Shown in pieces: positions 16,266 to 24,642 of a DNA stretch of 64,000 nucleotides. Position 1 is the stretch's first letter, and every line of letters begins with the position of its first letter. The notes under the pieces are model-generated. The model did no database searches and had not been told where the DNA came from. It was given only the letters and a program-made list of their open reading frames with translations. Where the stretch lies: assembly GCF_017526105.1 (NCBI RefSeq), contig NZ_CP071839.1:4890001-4954000 (forward strand), in the 5' to 3' direction. The stretch comes from Streptomyces cyanogenus (GTDB lineage: Bacteria > Actinomycetota > Actinomycetes > Streptomycetales > Streptomycetaceae). Both the position numbers and the translations under genes were made by a program.

Positions 16266-16456
16266 GCGGCGTGGGGGAGTCGTGAAACGAATCCGGCCGA
16301 CGGCAGGCGAACGCCCCTCCAATCACCCGTCCGAGGGACCGTGAGCCATGCGTAGGCGTGCAATGCTCGGGGAACGGCCCGCTTCTGTCACCATCTACAC
16401 ACTCTGAGTGACCGTCTCGGGCTCACCCCCCGAAAACTTCATGAAGGGAACCGGAC

Positions 16457-17515
16457 ATGGGTCCCCATCCTGCGGTCGCGGCGATACGCCTGGCGGTCCG
16501 CCGCGTCCTCCACGACATCCTGAACGACCACCAGACCTCCCGCGTGCACCCGGGCCTGCAGTTCTCCGGCGCGCGTCCGGACCGGCCGGCCGAGCGGCTC
16601 CCCTCCCCGCTCGTCCTCGTCGCGTGCTCCGGCGGCGCCGACTCCATGGCCCTCGCCTCCGCCCTCGCCTTCGAGGCCCCCAAGCTCGGCATCCGGGCCG
16701 GCGGGGTCACCGTCGACCACGGTCTCCAGCCCGGCTCCGACCTCCGCGCCGACGAGGTCGCCCTGCGGCTGCGCGGACTGGGACTCGATCCGGTCGAGTC
16801 CGTCGCCGTGACCGTCGGCCGCGAGGGAGGCCCCGAGGCCGCCGCCCGGGACGCCCGCTACGCCGCCCTGGACGCCGCCGCCGAACGCCACGGCGCCGCC
16901 GCCGTCCTGCTCGGCCACACCCGCGACGACCAGGCCGAGACCGTCCTGCTGGGCCTCGCCCGCGGCTCCGGCATCCGCTCCCTGTCGGGCATGGCCGCGG
17001 TCTCGGGGGCCGGCGGCCGTTACCGGCGGCCCTTCCTGCACCTGGACCGGCAGACCGCCCGCAAGGCCTGCATGGTCCAGTCCCTGCCCGTCTGGGACGA
17101 CCCGCACAACGCCGACCCCGCCTACACCCGCTCCCGGCTCCGGCACGAGGGTCTGCCCGCCCTGGAGAAGGCCCTCGGCAAGGGGGTCGTGGAGGCGCTC
17201 GCCCGCACCGCCCAGCTCTCCCGCGACGACGCCGACGCCCTGGACGCCTGGGCCCGCCAGGCCGAGGCCTCGGTACGGGACGCCGCCGGTCTGCTGGAGT
17301 GCGCCAAGCTGTACGCCCTCCCGCCCGCCGTGCGCCGCCGGATCCTGCGCCGGGCCGCCATCGAGGCCGGTGCCCCGGCCGGTGCGCTGTTCGCCCGCCA
17401 CATCGAGGAAGTCGACCGCCTGATCACCGGCTGGCGCGGCCAGGGAGCCATCAATCTCCCGGGCCGGGTCGTCGCCCAGCGGCAGGGTGGCAGACTGGTG
17501 ATTCGGCAAGGCTGA
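16457..17515 (+). CDS. tilS: tRNA(Ile)-lysidine synthetase
   Basis: 352 aa. The PP-loop ATP pyrophosphatase motif SGGADS (58-63) follows VLVAC, with VTVDHGLQPGS and LLGHTRDDQAETVL as further family marks. TilS adds lysine to C34 of the CAU-anticodon tRNA(Ile), making it read AUA. The C-terminal substrate-binding domain is short, as in other actinobacteria. ATG 16457 is preceded by GGGAACCGG. Head of the tilS-hpt-ftsH cluster conserved across bacteria. Confidence 0.93.
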   Translation: MGPHPAVAAIRLAVRRVLHDILNDHQTSRVHPGLQFSGARPDRPAERLPSPLVLVACSGGADSMALASALAFEAPKLGIRAGGVTVDHGLQPGSDLRADEVALRLRGLGLDPVESVAVTVGREGGPEAAARDARYAALDAAAERHGAAAVLLGHTRDDQAETVLLGLARGSGIRSLSGMAAVSGAGGRYRRPFLHLDRQTARKACMVQSLPVWDDPHNADPAYTRSRLRHEGLPALEKALGKGVVEALARTAQLSRDDADALDAWARQAEASVRDAAGLLECAKLYALPPAVRRRILRRAAIEAGAPAGALFARHIEEVDRLITGWRGQGAINLPGRVVAQRQGGRLVIRQG

Positions 17516-17625
17516 ATGCCGACCTCCCGGAGCGACCCTCCGGCGGGCCGGGCAGCCGGAGGCCGTGCATGCGGCCGGAGCCGGTGGCCGCGCACGCGGC
17601 CTTAAGTGCGGGACGACCGAAAGTG

Positions 17626-18186
17626 ATGCGGGTGGACGCGAAAGACATGGGTGCCGACCTCCAGCAGGTGCTCATCACCAAGGAAGAGATCGACGCGAAG
17701 CTGGCCGAGCTGGCCGCGAAGATCGACGCGGAGTACGCGGGCAAGGACCTGCTGATCGTCGGCGTCCTCAAGGGCGCGGTGATGGTCATGGCCGACCTCG
17801 CCCGGGCGCTGTCCACCCCCGTCACCATGGACTGGATGGCCGTGTCCTCCTACGGCGCGGGCACCCAGTCCTCCGGGGTCGTGCGCATCCTCAAGGACCT
17901 CGACACCGACATCAAGGGCAAGCACGTCCTGATCGTCGAGGACATCATCGACTCCGGCCTGACCCTGTCCTGGCTGATCAACAACCTCGGCTCCCGCGAG
18001 CCCGCCTCCCTGAAGGTGTGCACGCTGCTGCGCAAGCCGGACGCCGCCAAGGTCGCCATCGACGTGGAGTGGGTCGGCTTCGACATCCCCAACGAGTTCG
18101 TCGTCGGCTACGGCCTCGACTACGCCGAGAAGTACCGCAACCTGCCGTTCGTCGGTACTCTCGCGCCTCACGTCTACGGCGGCTGA
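17626..18186 (+). CDS. hpt: Hypoxanthine-guanine phosphoribosyltransferase
   Basis: 186 aa. The PRPP-binding motif VLIVEDIIDSGLTL and the early LLIVGVLKGAVMVMADLAR are diagnostic; VEWVGFDIPNEFVVGYGLDY is the purine-binding C-terminal segment. It salvages hypoxanthine and guanine to IMP and GMP. Start: ATG 17626; ATG 17650 (MGADLQQ) is possible because both have weak ribosome sites. Lies 110 bases after tilS and 217 before ftsH. Confidence 0.94.
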   Translation: MRVDAKDMGADLQQVLITKEEIDAKLAELAAKIDAEYAGKDLLIVGVLKGAVMVMADLARALSTPVTMDWMAVSSYGAGTQSSGVVRILKDLDTDIKGKHVLIVEDIIDSGLTLSWLINNLGSREPASLKVCTLLRKPDAAKVAIDVEWVGFDIPNEFVVGYGLDYAEKYRNLPFVGTLAPHVYGG

Positions 18187-18403
18187 GCCGCCCCGGGCCG
18201 CGGGCTGAGCCACTCGGCCCAAGCCCGGTAGGACGATCGGGAACCCCAGCGGGTTCCGTTCCGTTGGAGCATGCAGAGACGGGATTCCCAGCCGTCGAAA
18301 CGGCTCCGTGCGGCTTCGGGCAACATTGCTGGGGTACCGTCAGAAGAACTGTCTTATCAAACTCACTATGGCAGGAGGGACGGGGCGGCACCGCTCCGTA
18401 TGG

Positions 18404-20443
18404 ATGGACGTGAAGCGATACTTCCGTGGGCCGGTCATGTGGATCGTGCTGGCCGTCCTTTCCGTGGTCGTGTTGATGCAGGTCGTCGGCTCGTCCGGCG
18501 GCTACAAGACGGTGGACACCGGCCAGGTCGTTGCGGCGATCAATGACAACAGGGTCCAGTCGGCCAAACTGACCACAGGCGACGAGCAGACCATCAAGGT
18601 CACCCTCAAGGACGGCCAGAAGGTCGACGGCAGCTCGAAGATCCAGGCGAGCTACATCGGCGACCAGGGCGTACAGCTCGCCGGCTCGCTGCAGACCAAG
18701 TACCAGGACAAGCAGATTCCGGACGGCTACACGGTCTCGCCGTCCAAGCAGAACCCGTTCGTCGGCGTCCTGCTCTCCCTGCTGCCCTTCGTTCTGATCG
18801 TGGTCGTCTTCCTGTTCCTGATGAACCAGATGCAGGGCGGCGGCTCCCGGGTCATGAACTTCGGCAAGTCCAAGGCGAAGCTCATCACCAAGGACACCCC
18901 GAAGACGACCTTCTCCGACGTCGCGGGCTGCGACGAGGCCGTCGAGGAGCTCCAGGAGATCAAGGAGTTCCTCCAGGAGCCGGCCAAGTTCCAGGCCGTC
19001 GGCGCCAAGATCCCCAAGGGTGTGCTGCTCTACGGCCGCCCGGGTACCGGCAAGACCCTGCTCGCGCGCGCCGTCGCCGGCGAGGCGGGCGTCCCCTTCT
19101 ACTCGATCTCCGGTTCCGACTTCGTCGAGATGTTCGTCGGTGTCGGTGCCTCCCGGGTCCGTGACCTGTTCGAGCAGGCCAAGGCGAACGCCCCGGCGAT
19201 CGTCTTCGTCGACGAGATCGACGCGGTCGGCCGCCACCGCGGCGCCGGCCTCGGCGGCGGTCACGACGAGCGCGAGCAGACGCTGAACCAGCTGCTGGTC
19301 GAGATGGACGGCTTCGACGTCAAGGGCGGCGTCATCCTGATCGCCGCCACGAACCGCCCGGACATCCTCGACCCGGCGCTGCTGCGCCCCGGCCGCTTCG
19401 ACCGGCAGATCGCGGTCGACCCGCCGGACCTCCAGGGCCGCCTGGAGATCCTCAAGGTCCACCAGAAGGGCAAGCCGGTCGCGCCCGACGTCGACCTGTC
19501 CGCCGTGGCCCGCCGCACCCCGGGCATGACCGGTGCCGACCTCGCCAACGTGCTGAACGAGGCCGCGCTGCTCACCGCCCGCGGTGACCAGAAGCTGATC
19601 GACAACAAGGCGCTGGACGAGGCGATCGACCGCGTGGTCGCGGGCCCGCAGAAGCGGACCCGGATCATGTCGGACAAGGAGAAGAAGATCACCGCGTACC
19701 ACGAGGGCGGTCACGCCCTGGTCGCGGCGGCCTCGCCGAACTCCGACCCGGTCCACAAGATCACGATCCTGTCCCGCGGCCGCGCCCTCGGCTACACGAT
19801 GGTCCTGCCGGACGAGGACAAGTACTCGACCACCCGCAACGAGATGCTCGACCAGCTCGCCTACATGCTGGGCGGCCGGGCGGCCGAGGAACTGGTCTTC
19901 CACGACCCGACCACCGGCGCCGCGAACGACATCGAGAAGGCCACCAACCTGGCCCGCGCGATGGTCACGCAGTACGGCATGACCGAGCGCCTCGGCGCGA
20001 TCAAGTTCGGTGGCGACAACAGCGAGCCCTTCCTCGGCCGTGAGATGGCTCACCAGCGCGACTACTCGGAAGAGGTCGCCGCGCTGGTGGACGAGGAGGT
20101 CAAGAAGCTGATCGAGACCGCGCACAACGAGGCCTGGGAGATCCTGGTCGAGAACCGCGACGTGCTCGACAACCTCGTCCTCCAGCTGCTGGAGAAGGAG
20201 ACGCTGGGCAAGGAGGAGATCGCCGAGATCTTCGCTCCGATCGTCAAGCGCCCGCCGCGGCCCGCCTGGACCGGCTCCTCCCGCCGCACCCCGTCCACCC
20301 GCCCGCCGGTGCTCTCCCCGAAGGAGCTGGCACTGACCAACGGTGCGAACGGCGCGACGGCGGCGATCAGCACGGCCAAGTCGACGCCGGCGGAGTCCGC
20401 CCCGGTGACCGAGCAGTCCCCGGAGGACCGCCGGGAGAGCTGA
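18404..20443 (+). CDS. ftsH: ATP-dependent zinc metalloprotease FtsH
   Basis: 679 aa membrane AAA protease for membrane and regulatory proteins. Two transmembrane segments flank an extracytoplasmic domain (about 8-27 and 122-143). AAA domain: Walker A at 211-218 reads GRPGTGKT instead of the usual GPPGTGKT; Walker B is IVFVDEID (about 266-273); SRH is ATNRPDILDPALLRPGRFDRQ. Zinc site HEGGH at 433-437. The C-terminal tail (after about 630) is Ser/Thr/Pro/Ala-rich as in other Streptomyces. ATG 18404 fits the known N-terminus MDVKRYFRGP, though its Shine-Dalgarno is weak. Confidence 0.94.
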   Translation: MDVKRYFRGPVMWIVLAVLSVVVLMQVVGSSGGYKTVDTGQVVAAINDNRVQSAKLTTGDEQTIKVTLKDGQKVDGSSKIQASYIGDQGVQLAGSLQTKYQDKQIPDGYTVSPSKQNPFVGVLLSLLPFVLIVVVFLFLMNQMQGGGSRVMNFGKSKAKLITKDTPKTTFSDVAGCDEAVEELQEIKEFLQEPAKFQAVGAKIPKGVLLYGRPGTGKTLLARAVAGEAGVPFYSISGSDFVEMFVGVGASRVRDLFEQAKANAPAIVFVDEIDAVGRHRGAGLGGGHDEREQTLNQLLVEMDGFDVKGGVILIAATNRPDILDPALLRPGRFDRQIAVDPPDLQGRLEILKVHQKGKPVAPDVDLSAVARRTPGMTGADLANVLNEAALLTARGDQKLIDNKALDEAIDRVVAGPQKRTRIMSDKEKKITAYHEGGHALVAAASPNSDPVHKITILSRGRALGYTMVLPDEDKYSTTRNEMLDQLAYMLGGRAAEELVFHDPTTGAANDIEKATNLARAMVTQYGMTERLGAIKFGGDNSEPFLGREMAHQRDYSEEVAALVDEEVKKLIETAHNEAWEILVENRDVLDNLVLQLLEKETLGKEEIAEIFAPIVKRPPRPAWTGSSRRTPSTRPPVLSPKELALTNGANGATAAISTAKSTPAESAPVTEQSPEDRRES

Positions 20444-20483
20444 CGGCGAGCCGGCCGTGTTCCGGCCGGCAGGCCCGGAATGA

Positions 20484-20525
20484 ATGCCGCGCCCCCCAGG
20501 TTCTAGCCTGGGGGGCGCGGCATTT
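20484..20525 (+). terminator. Strong hairpin terminator after ftsH
   Basis: An 18-bp perfect stem (20484-20501 with 20508-20525), GC-rich in the middle with AAT/ATT ends, and a 6-base loop TTCTAG. It starts 41 bases after the ftsH stop and ends 63 before folE, so folE needs its own promoter or read-through. Confidence 0.85.
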
Positions 20526-20588
20526 CGCATGTCCGCAGAGGGAACGCGAGGCATACCGCGCGTGCAAGGCAGAGGAACGAGGAACCAG

Positions 20589-21194
20589 ATGACCGACCCG
20601 GTGACGCTGGACGGCGAGGGCCGCATCGGCGAGTTCGACGAGAAGCGCGCCGAGAACGCCGTGCGGGAGCTGCTGATCGCGGTCGGTGAGGACCCGGATC
20701 GCGAGGGGCTGCGGGAGACACCGGCCCGGGTCGCGCGGGCCTACAAGGAGATCTTCGCCGGCCTGTGGCAGCAGCCGGAGGACGTCCTGACGACGACGTT
20801 CGACCTGGGGCACGACGAGATGGTCCTGGTGAAGGACATCGAGGTGTACTCGACCTGTGAGCACCATCTGGTGCCGTTCCGGGGCGTCGCCCACGTCGGC
20901 TACATCCCGTCCGAGACCGGAAAGATCACCGGCCTGTCCAAGCTCGCCCGCCTCGTCGACGTCTACGCCCGCCGGCCGCAGGTGCAGGAGCGCCTCACCA
21001 CGCAGATCGCGGACTCCCTGATGGACATCCTGGAGCCGCGCGGCGTCATCGTCGTGGTCGAGTGCGAGCACATGTGCATGTCCATGCGCGGCATCCGCAA
21101 GCCGGGCGCGAAGACCATAACGTCCGCCGTGCGCGGTCAGCTGCGGGACGCGGCCACGCGGAACGAGGCGATGAGCCTCATCATGGCGCGCTGA
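20589..21194 (+). CDS. folE: GTP cyclohydrolase I
   Basis: 201 aa. Converts GTP to 7,8-dihydroneopterin triphosphate, the first step of folate synthesis. Motifs: VYSTCEHHLVPFRGVAHVGY (zinc ligands in the CEHH at 90-93), LSKLARLVDVYARRPQVQERLT and CEHMCMSMRGIRKPGA with the third zinc cysteine. ATG 20589 is preceded by GAGGAAC. It is on the plus strand, convergent with the other fol genes encoded on the minus strand. Confidence 0.95.
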   Translation: MTDPVTLDGEGRIGEFDEKRAENAVRELLIAVGEDPDREGLRETPARVARAYKEIFAGLWQQPEDVLTTTFDLGHDEMVLVKDIEVYSTCEHHLVPFRGVAHVGYIPSETGKITGLSKLARLVDVYARRPQVQERLTTQIADSLMDILEPRGVIVVVECEHMCMSMRGIRKPGAKTITSAVRGQLRDAATRNEAMSLIMAR

Positions 21195-21219
21195 CCGCGC
21201 TCCGGGGCGGGGCCGGGGT

Positions 21220-21708
21220 TCAGGCCACCGGCTCCGCCCCCGGGCGGTTCTGGTCGTCGTCCTCCGGGAGCTTGCAGACCCGCTCCAGGAACAGGGCGGC
21301 CGCTATCACGCCGAGCCCGGCCAGCACCGAGAGACCGGCGTAGATCGCCTGGTCCCGGCGGGGCGGGATCTCCAGCAGTTCCAGCAGGAAGACGCCCGTG
21401 CCGCCGTACATGCCGGCGACCAGGGCGGCGACCAGGGCGCTGGCCTGACCGAAGACGACCGCGCGGGCGGCCATCAGCGGGTCGACGCCCTTGGCGCCGG
21501 GCCGGCGCTCGCGCTGGGCCTTCAGCCGGGCGCGCAGCGAGAGCGCCGTGGACAGCAGGACCACCGCGATCAGCGCGAGGACCACGGGAGCGGCCAGGGG
21601 GACGCTGGGGAGGGTCCCGATCGAGTTCCAGAGGCGGGCGCCCGCCCAGGACAGGACGCCGGCCACGACGAACACGCCCGCCAGCACCCTGATGCGCAGC
21701 TCTCTCAC
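21220..21708 (-). CDS. DUF3180 membrane protein
   Basis: 162 aa with four predicted transmembrane helices (about 8-25, 38-57, 82-104, 120-142). DUF3180 is an actinobacterial family regularly placed directly downstream of folK, as here, but its function is unknown. GTG 21708 follows AAGGGA. The C-terminus is an acidic soluble tail. It is likely the last gene of the folB-folK operon; the gap to folK is 101 bases. Confidence 0.8.
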   Translation of the reverse strand: MRELRIRVLAGVFVVAGVLSWAGARLWNSIGTLPSVPLAAPVVLALIAVVLLSTALSLRARLKAQRERRPGAKGVDPLMAARAVVFGQASALVAALVAGMYGGTGVFLLELLEIPPRRDQAIYAGLSVLAGLGVIAAALFLERVCKLPEDDDQNRPGAEPVA

Positions 21709-21809
21709 GGTGTCCCTTCAGTTCCCCCGGACCATCCCGGGCCGCTCCACCCGGGCCGTCCCGGACGGACGGTGGTCGTCGTGGTCTTGATCCGTCTCGA
21801 CCTTAACGA

Positions 21810-22421
21810 CTACTCGGGCAGCCGGAGTTCCAGGTCCGCGCGCGGCGCCACGCCCTCACGGGTGACGCCGGACAGCAGATCGGCCACCGTGCCGCGGCCG
21901 GGGAGCTGTGCCTGCGGGTCCACGTCGTGCCAGGGCGCGAGCACGAACGCGCGCTCGTGGGCACGCGGGTGGGGCAGGGTGAGGTGCGGGTCGTCCGAGG
22001 TGACGTCGGCGTAGGCGACGATGTCGACGTCCAGCGTGCGCGGGCCCCAGCGCTCGTCCCGGACGCGGTGGAAGGCCTCCTCCACGGCGTGCGCCCGCTC
22101 CAGCAGGGACGAGGGGGGCAGGGTCGTCCTGAGGACCACGACCGCGTTGAAGTACGACGGCTGGCTGCCCGGCTCCACGCCCCACGGCTCGGTCTCGTAC
22201 ACCGGGGAGACGGCCTTCACCCGGACGCCCGGGGTGTCCTCCAGGGCGTCGACGGCACCCTGGAGGGTCTCCAGGCGGTTGCCGAGGTTCGAGCCGATGG
22301 AGATCACGGCCCACTTCGGGTTGCTCAGCGTCGTGTCGGCGGCGTCCACCTGCTCGACGACCGAGGCGGGCACCGGCTGGACGGTCGGGTCGCTGTGACC
22401 CTGGCGGAAAGGTCGGGTCAT
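21810..22421 (-). CDS. folK: HPPK, 2-amino-4-hydroxy-6-hydroxymethyldihydropteridine pyrophosphokinase
   Basis: 203 aa. Transfers pyrophosphate from ATP to hydroxymethyl-dihydropterin. The fold is marked by SIGSNLGNRLETLQGAVDAL, SPVYETEPWG, and the catalytic RWGPRTLDVDIV followed by LPHPRAHERAFVL. An extra N-terminal 35 residues precede the core, as in other Streptomyces. ATG 22421 overlaps the folB stop by 4 bases, so the two are coupled. Confidence 0.94.
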   Translation of the reverse strand: MTRPFRQGHSDPTVQPVPASVVEQVDAADTTLSNPKWAVISIGSNLGNRLETLQGAVDALEDTPGVRVKAVSPVYETEPWGVEPGSQPSYFNAVVVLRTTLPPSSLLERAHAVEEAFHRVRDERWGPRTLDVDIVAYADVTSDDPHLTLPHPRAHERAFVLAPWHDVDPQAQLPGRGTVADLLSGVTREGVAPRADLELRLPE

Positions 22422-22777
22422 GCTCGGCTCCGGGTGATGGTGACGGTCACGTCGTCGAAGGGAACGGTGATCGGGGCGTCCGGCTTGTGCACGCGGACCT
22501 CGACCTCCTCGACCCCTTCGTGCTTCAGGCAGGTCCGGGCGATCCGCTCGGCGAGGGTCTCGATGAGGTTCACCGGTTCGCCCTCGACCACGGCCACGAC
22601 CTCCTCGGCCACGATGCCGTAGTGCACGGTCTTCGCCAGGTCGTCGTCGGCCGCGGCCGGCCGGGTGTCCAGGCCGAGGACGAGGTCCACGATGAAGGTC
22701 TGGCCCTCCTCGCGCTCCTTGGGGAACACACCGTGATGCCCGCGGGCCTTGAGGCCGCGCAGCGCGACACGATCCAC
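22418..22777 (-). CDS. folB: Dihydroneopterin aldolase
   Basis: 119 aa, standard family length. LRGLKARGHHGVFPKEREEGQTFIVDL and the late AERIARTCLKHEGVEEVEVRVHKPDAPI are typical; the active-site glutamate and tyrosine positions are in ARGHHGVFPKE and VHYGIVAEEV. It makes 6-hydroxymethyl-dihydropterin from dihydroneopterin. GTG 22777 lies 8 bases after GGAG. The 4-base overlap with folK gives coupling. Confidence 0.94.
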   Translation of the reverse strand: MDRVALRGLKARGHHGVFPKEREEGQTFIVDLVLGLDTRPAAADDDLAKTVHYGIVAEEVVAVVEGEPVNLIETLAERIARTCLKHEGVEEVEVRVHKPDAPITVPFDDVTVTITRSRA

Positions 22778-22970
22778 GCGAATCACTCCTGCAATCGTCG
22801 GGAACGACCGGCCCGTACCGCGTGCGGGCGGCACACCGGCCTCAGACGAATCTACCTGCGGGCACCGACAGGGCCGGGCCGCGGGGGCGTGGGCGCGGGC
22901 CCCCTCCCCCGAGGGTTCACCGGATGTTTCCCCTGGGGAACCCGGCCCTGTCATGGGCTGGTAGCCGCTA

Positions 22971-22984
22971 CTACCCCGGGGTAG
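22971..22984. promoter_or_regulatory. 14-bp palindrome between folB and the NTF2-like gene
   Basis: CTACCCCGGGGTAG is perfectly symmetrical and lies in the 266-base gap upstream of folB on the minus strand, 194 bases before its start. Possible operator or terminator for the upstream operon. Confidence 0.35.
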
Positions 22985-23043
22985 GTGATTCCAACCACTT
23001 CCCGTGACGGATTCGCGCGTCAGGGGCTCCTGCCGGGCCGCTG

Positions 23044-23574
23044 TCAGGCGAGGGGGTCGTCGTCCGGGTTCACGCCGTTCACCTGGTCGTCCTCGTCGCC
23101 GTCGTCCGACTCGGCCAGCACCGGGGAGGCGTGGTGGGACCACAGCTTCCAGCCGGAGGGCGTGCGCCGGAACACGTTCGTGGCGACGACGAGCTGGCCG
23201 ACCAGCGGGCCCAGTTCCGCGCCCTCCTGGGCGGGGCCGCCGCTCAGGATGTTCTCCGTGCAGGTCACCAGCGCGGTGTCGCCGGTCACGGAGACGTGCA
23301 CGTCGGTGAGGAAGAACTGGATGTAGTCCGTGTTGGCCATGATCAGGGCGTACGACCGGAGGACCTCGCCGCGGCCGGTGAGCACCGGCCAGCCCGGGTG
23401 CACGCAGGAGATCACGCCGGTGTCCGCGGGGTCGTGGTAGGTCTCGTCCACGCCCAGGTCGGCCGGGGTCAGCCAGAGCGAGGAGACCTCCTCGAAGTCG
23501 CCGCGTTCGAGTGCCTCGTAGAAGGCGGTGTTGGCGGCCTCCACCTGCTCCACGTCGGTATGGGGGGCGCTCAC
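23044..23574 (-). CDS. NTF2-like (SnoaL/DUF4440-type) protein in the folate operon
   Basis: 176 aa. The cone-shaped NTF2 fold is suggested by VEAANTAFYEALERGDFEEVSSLWL, HPGWPVLTGRGEVLRSY and the late ATNVFRRTPSGWKLWSHHASP. No catalytic residues can be assigned. The C-terminal 25 residues are strongly acidic. GTG 23574 overlaps the folP stop by 4 bases (GTGA), so it is translated with folP; the link to folate is contextual only. Confidence 0.8.
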   Translation of the reverse strand: MSAPHTDVEQVEAANTAFYEALERGDFEEVSSLWLTPADLGVDETYHDPADTGVISCVHPGWPVLTGRGEVLRSYALIMANTDYIQFFLTDVHVSVTGDTALVTCTENILSGGPAQEGAELGPLVGQLVVATNVFRRTPSGWKLWSHHASPVLAESDDGDEDDQVNGVNPDDDPLA

Positions 23575-24485
23575 CGCTCTCCTTCCGCCCGGCGCTCGCT
23601 GTCCGTCCCGGGCGCGGGGTCTGCCCTGCGCGCGGTCTCCACCGCCCGTGCGACGCGTACCGCGTCCGCCGTGGCGCGCACCTCGTGCACGCGCACCGCC
23701 CAGGCGCCGGCGTGCGCGGCCAGCGCGGAGACGGCGGCCGTGGCCGCGTCGCGCTCCCGGGCCGGCGGGGGAGCGCCCTCCGGTCCGGCCAGGACCCGGC
23801 CGAGGAACCGCTTGCGGGAGGCGGCGACCAGCAGGGGGTGGCCGAGGGCGCGCAGCCGGTCCAGGTGGGCGAGGAGCGCGAGATCGTGCTCGGCCTGCTT
23901 GGAGAAGCCGAGGCCGGGGTCGACGACGACGCGGTCGGGGGCGATGCCGCCGGCCAGCACGGCCTCCACGCGCGCGTGCAGTTCGTCCACGACCTCGCCG
24001 ACGACGTCCTCGTAGACGCCCTGGACGTTGCCGCCCTGGAGGAAGCCGCGCCAGTGCATGACGACGAAGGGGGCGCCCGCCTCGGCGACCACCGGGATCA
24101 TCGCGGGGTCGGCGAGGCCGCCGCTGACGTCGTTGACGAGGGCGGCGCCGGCCGCGAGGGACTGTTCGGCGACGGAGGCGCGCATGGTGTCGACGGAGAC
24201 GACGACTCCCTCGCCGGCGAGGCCGCGCACCACGGGGATGACCCGCCGCAGTTCCTCGGCCTCGTCCACGCGCGTGGCGCCGGGCCGGGTGGACTCTCCG
24301 CCGACGTCGACCAGGTCCGCGCCCTCGGCGACCAGGTCCAGGCCGTGCTTGACGGCGACGGTCGTGTCGAACCAGCGGCCGCCGTCGGAGAAGGAGTCGG
24401 GGGTCACGTTCACGACCCCCATGACCGCGCACCGGTCCCATGCCGGAAGGCCGGCCACTCGGCCGCGCCCGCTGAGGTTGTTCAT
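23571..24485 (-). CDS. folP: Dihydropteroate synthase
   Basis: 304 aa. Condenses hydroxymethyl-dihydropterin pyrophosphate with p-aminobenzoate; target of sulfonamides. Motifs: MGVVNVTPDSFSDGGRW, DLVDVGGESTRPGA (loop 2), VSVDTMRASVAE, ALVNDVSGG, DPGLGFSKQAEHDLALL and LLVAASRKRFLG. The C-terminal 30 residues are an Arg/Glu-rich extension. First gene of the folP-NTF2 unit; folB follows after a 266-base gap. Confidence 0.95.
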   Translation of the reverse strand: MNNLSGRGRVAGLPAWDRCAVMGVVNVTPDSFSDGGRWFDTTVAVKHGLDLVAEGADLVDVGGESTRPGATRVDEAEELRRVIPVVRGLAGEGVVVSVDTMRASVAEQSLAAGAALVNDVSGGLADPAMIPVVAEAGAPFVVMHWRGFLQGGNVQGVYEDVVGEVVDELHARVEAVLAGGIAPDRVVVDPGLGFSKQAEHDLALLAHLDRLRALGHPLLVAASRKRFLGRVLAGPEGAPPPARERDAATAAVSALAAHAGAWAVRVHEVRATADAVRVARAVETARRADPAPGTDSERRAEGER

Positions 24486-24642
24486 ACGTTCAGCGTAGGC
24501 CCAGGCGGATGCCGGGAACGCGCGGCGGCCCGGGCGGAAGCTCCCGGGCCGGAGGGGAGGGGCTCCCTCCCCCGGCTGTCGGCCTGCCTCCGGCCGGGCC
24601 CACGGCCGTCCTCGGGGCCGTATCCTCCGGCGTGTCCGCGGC

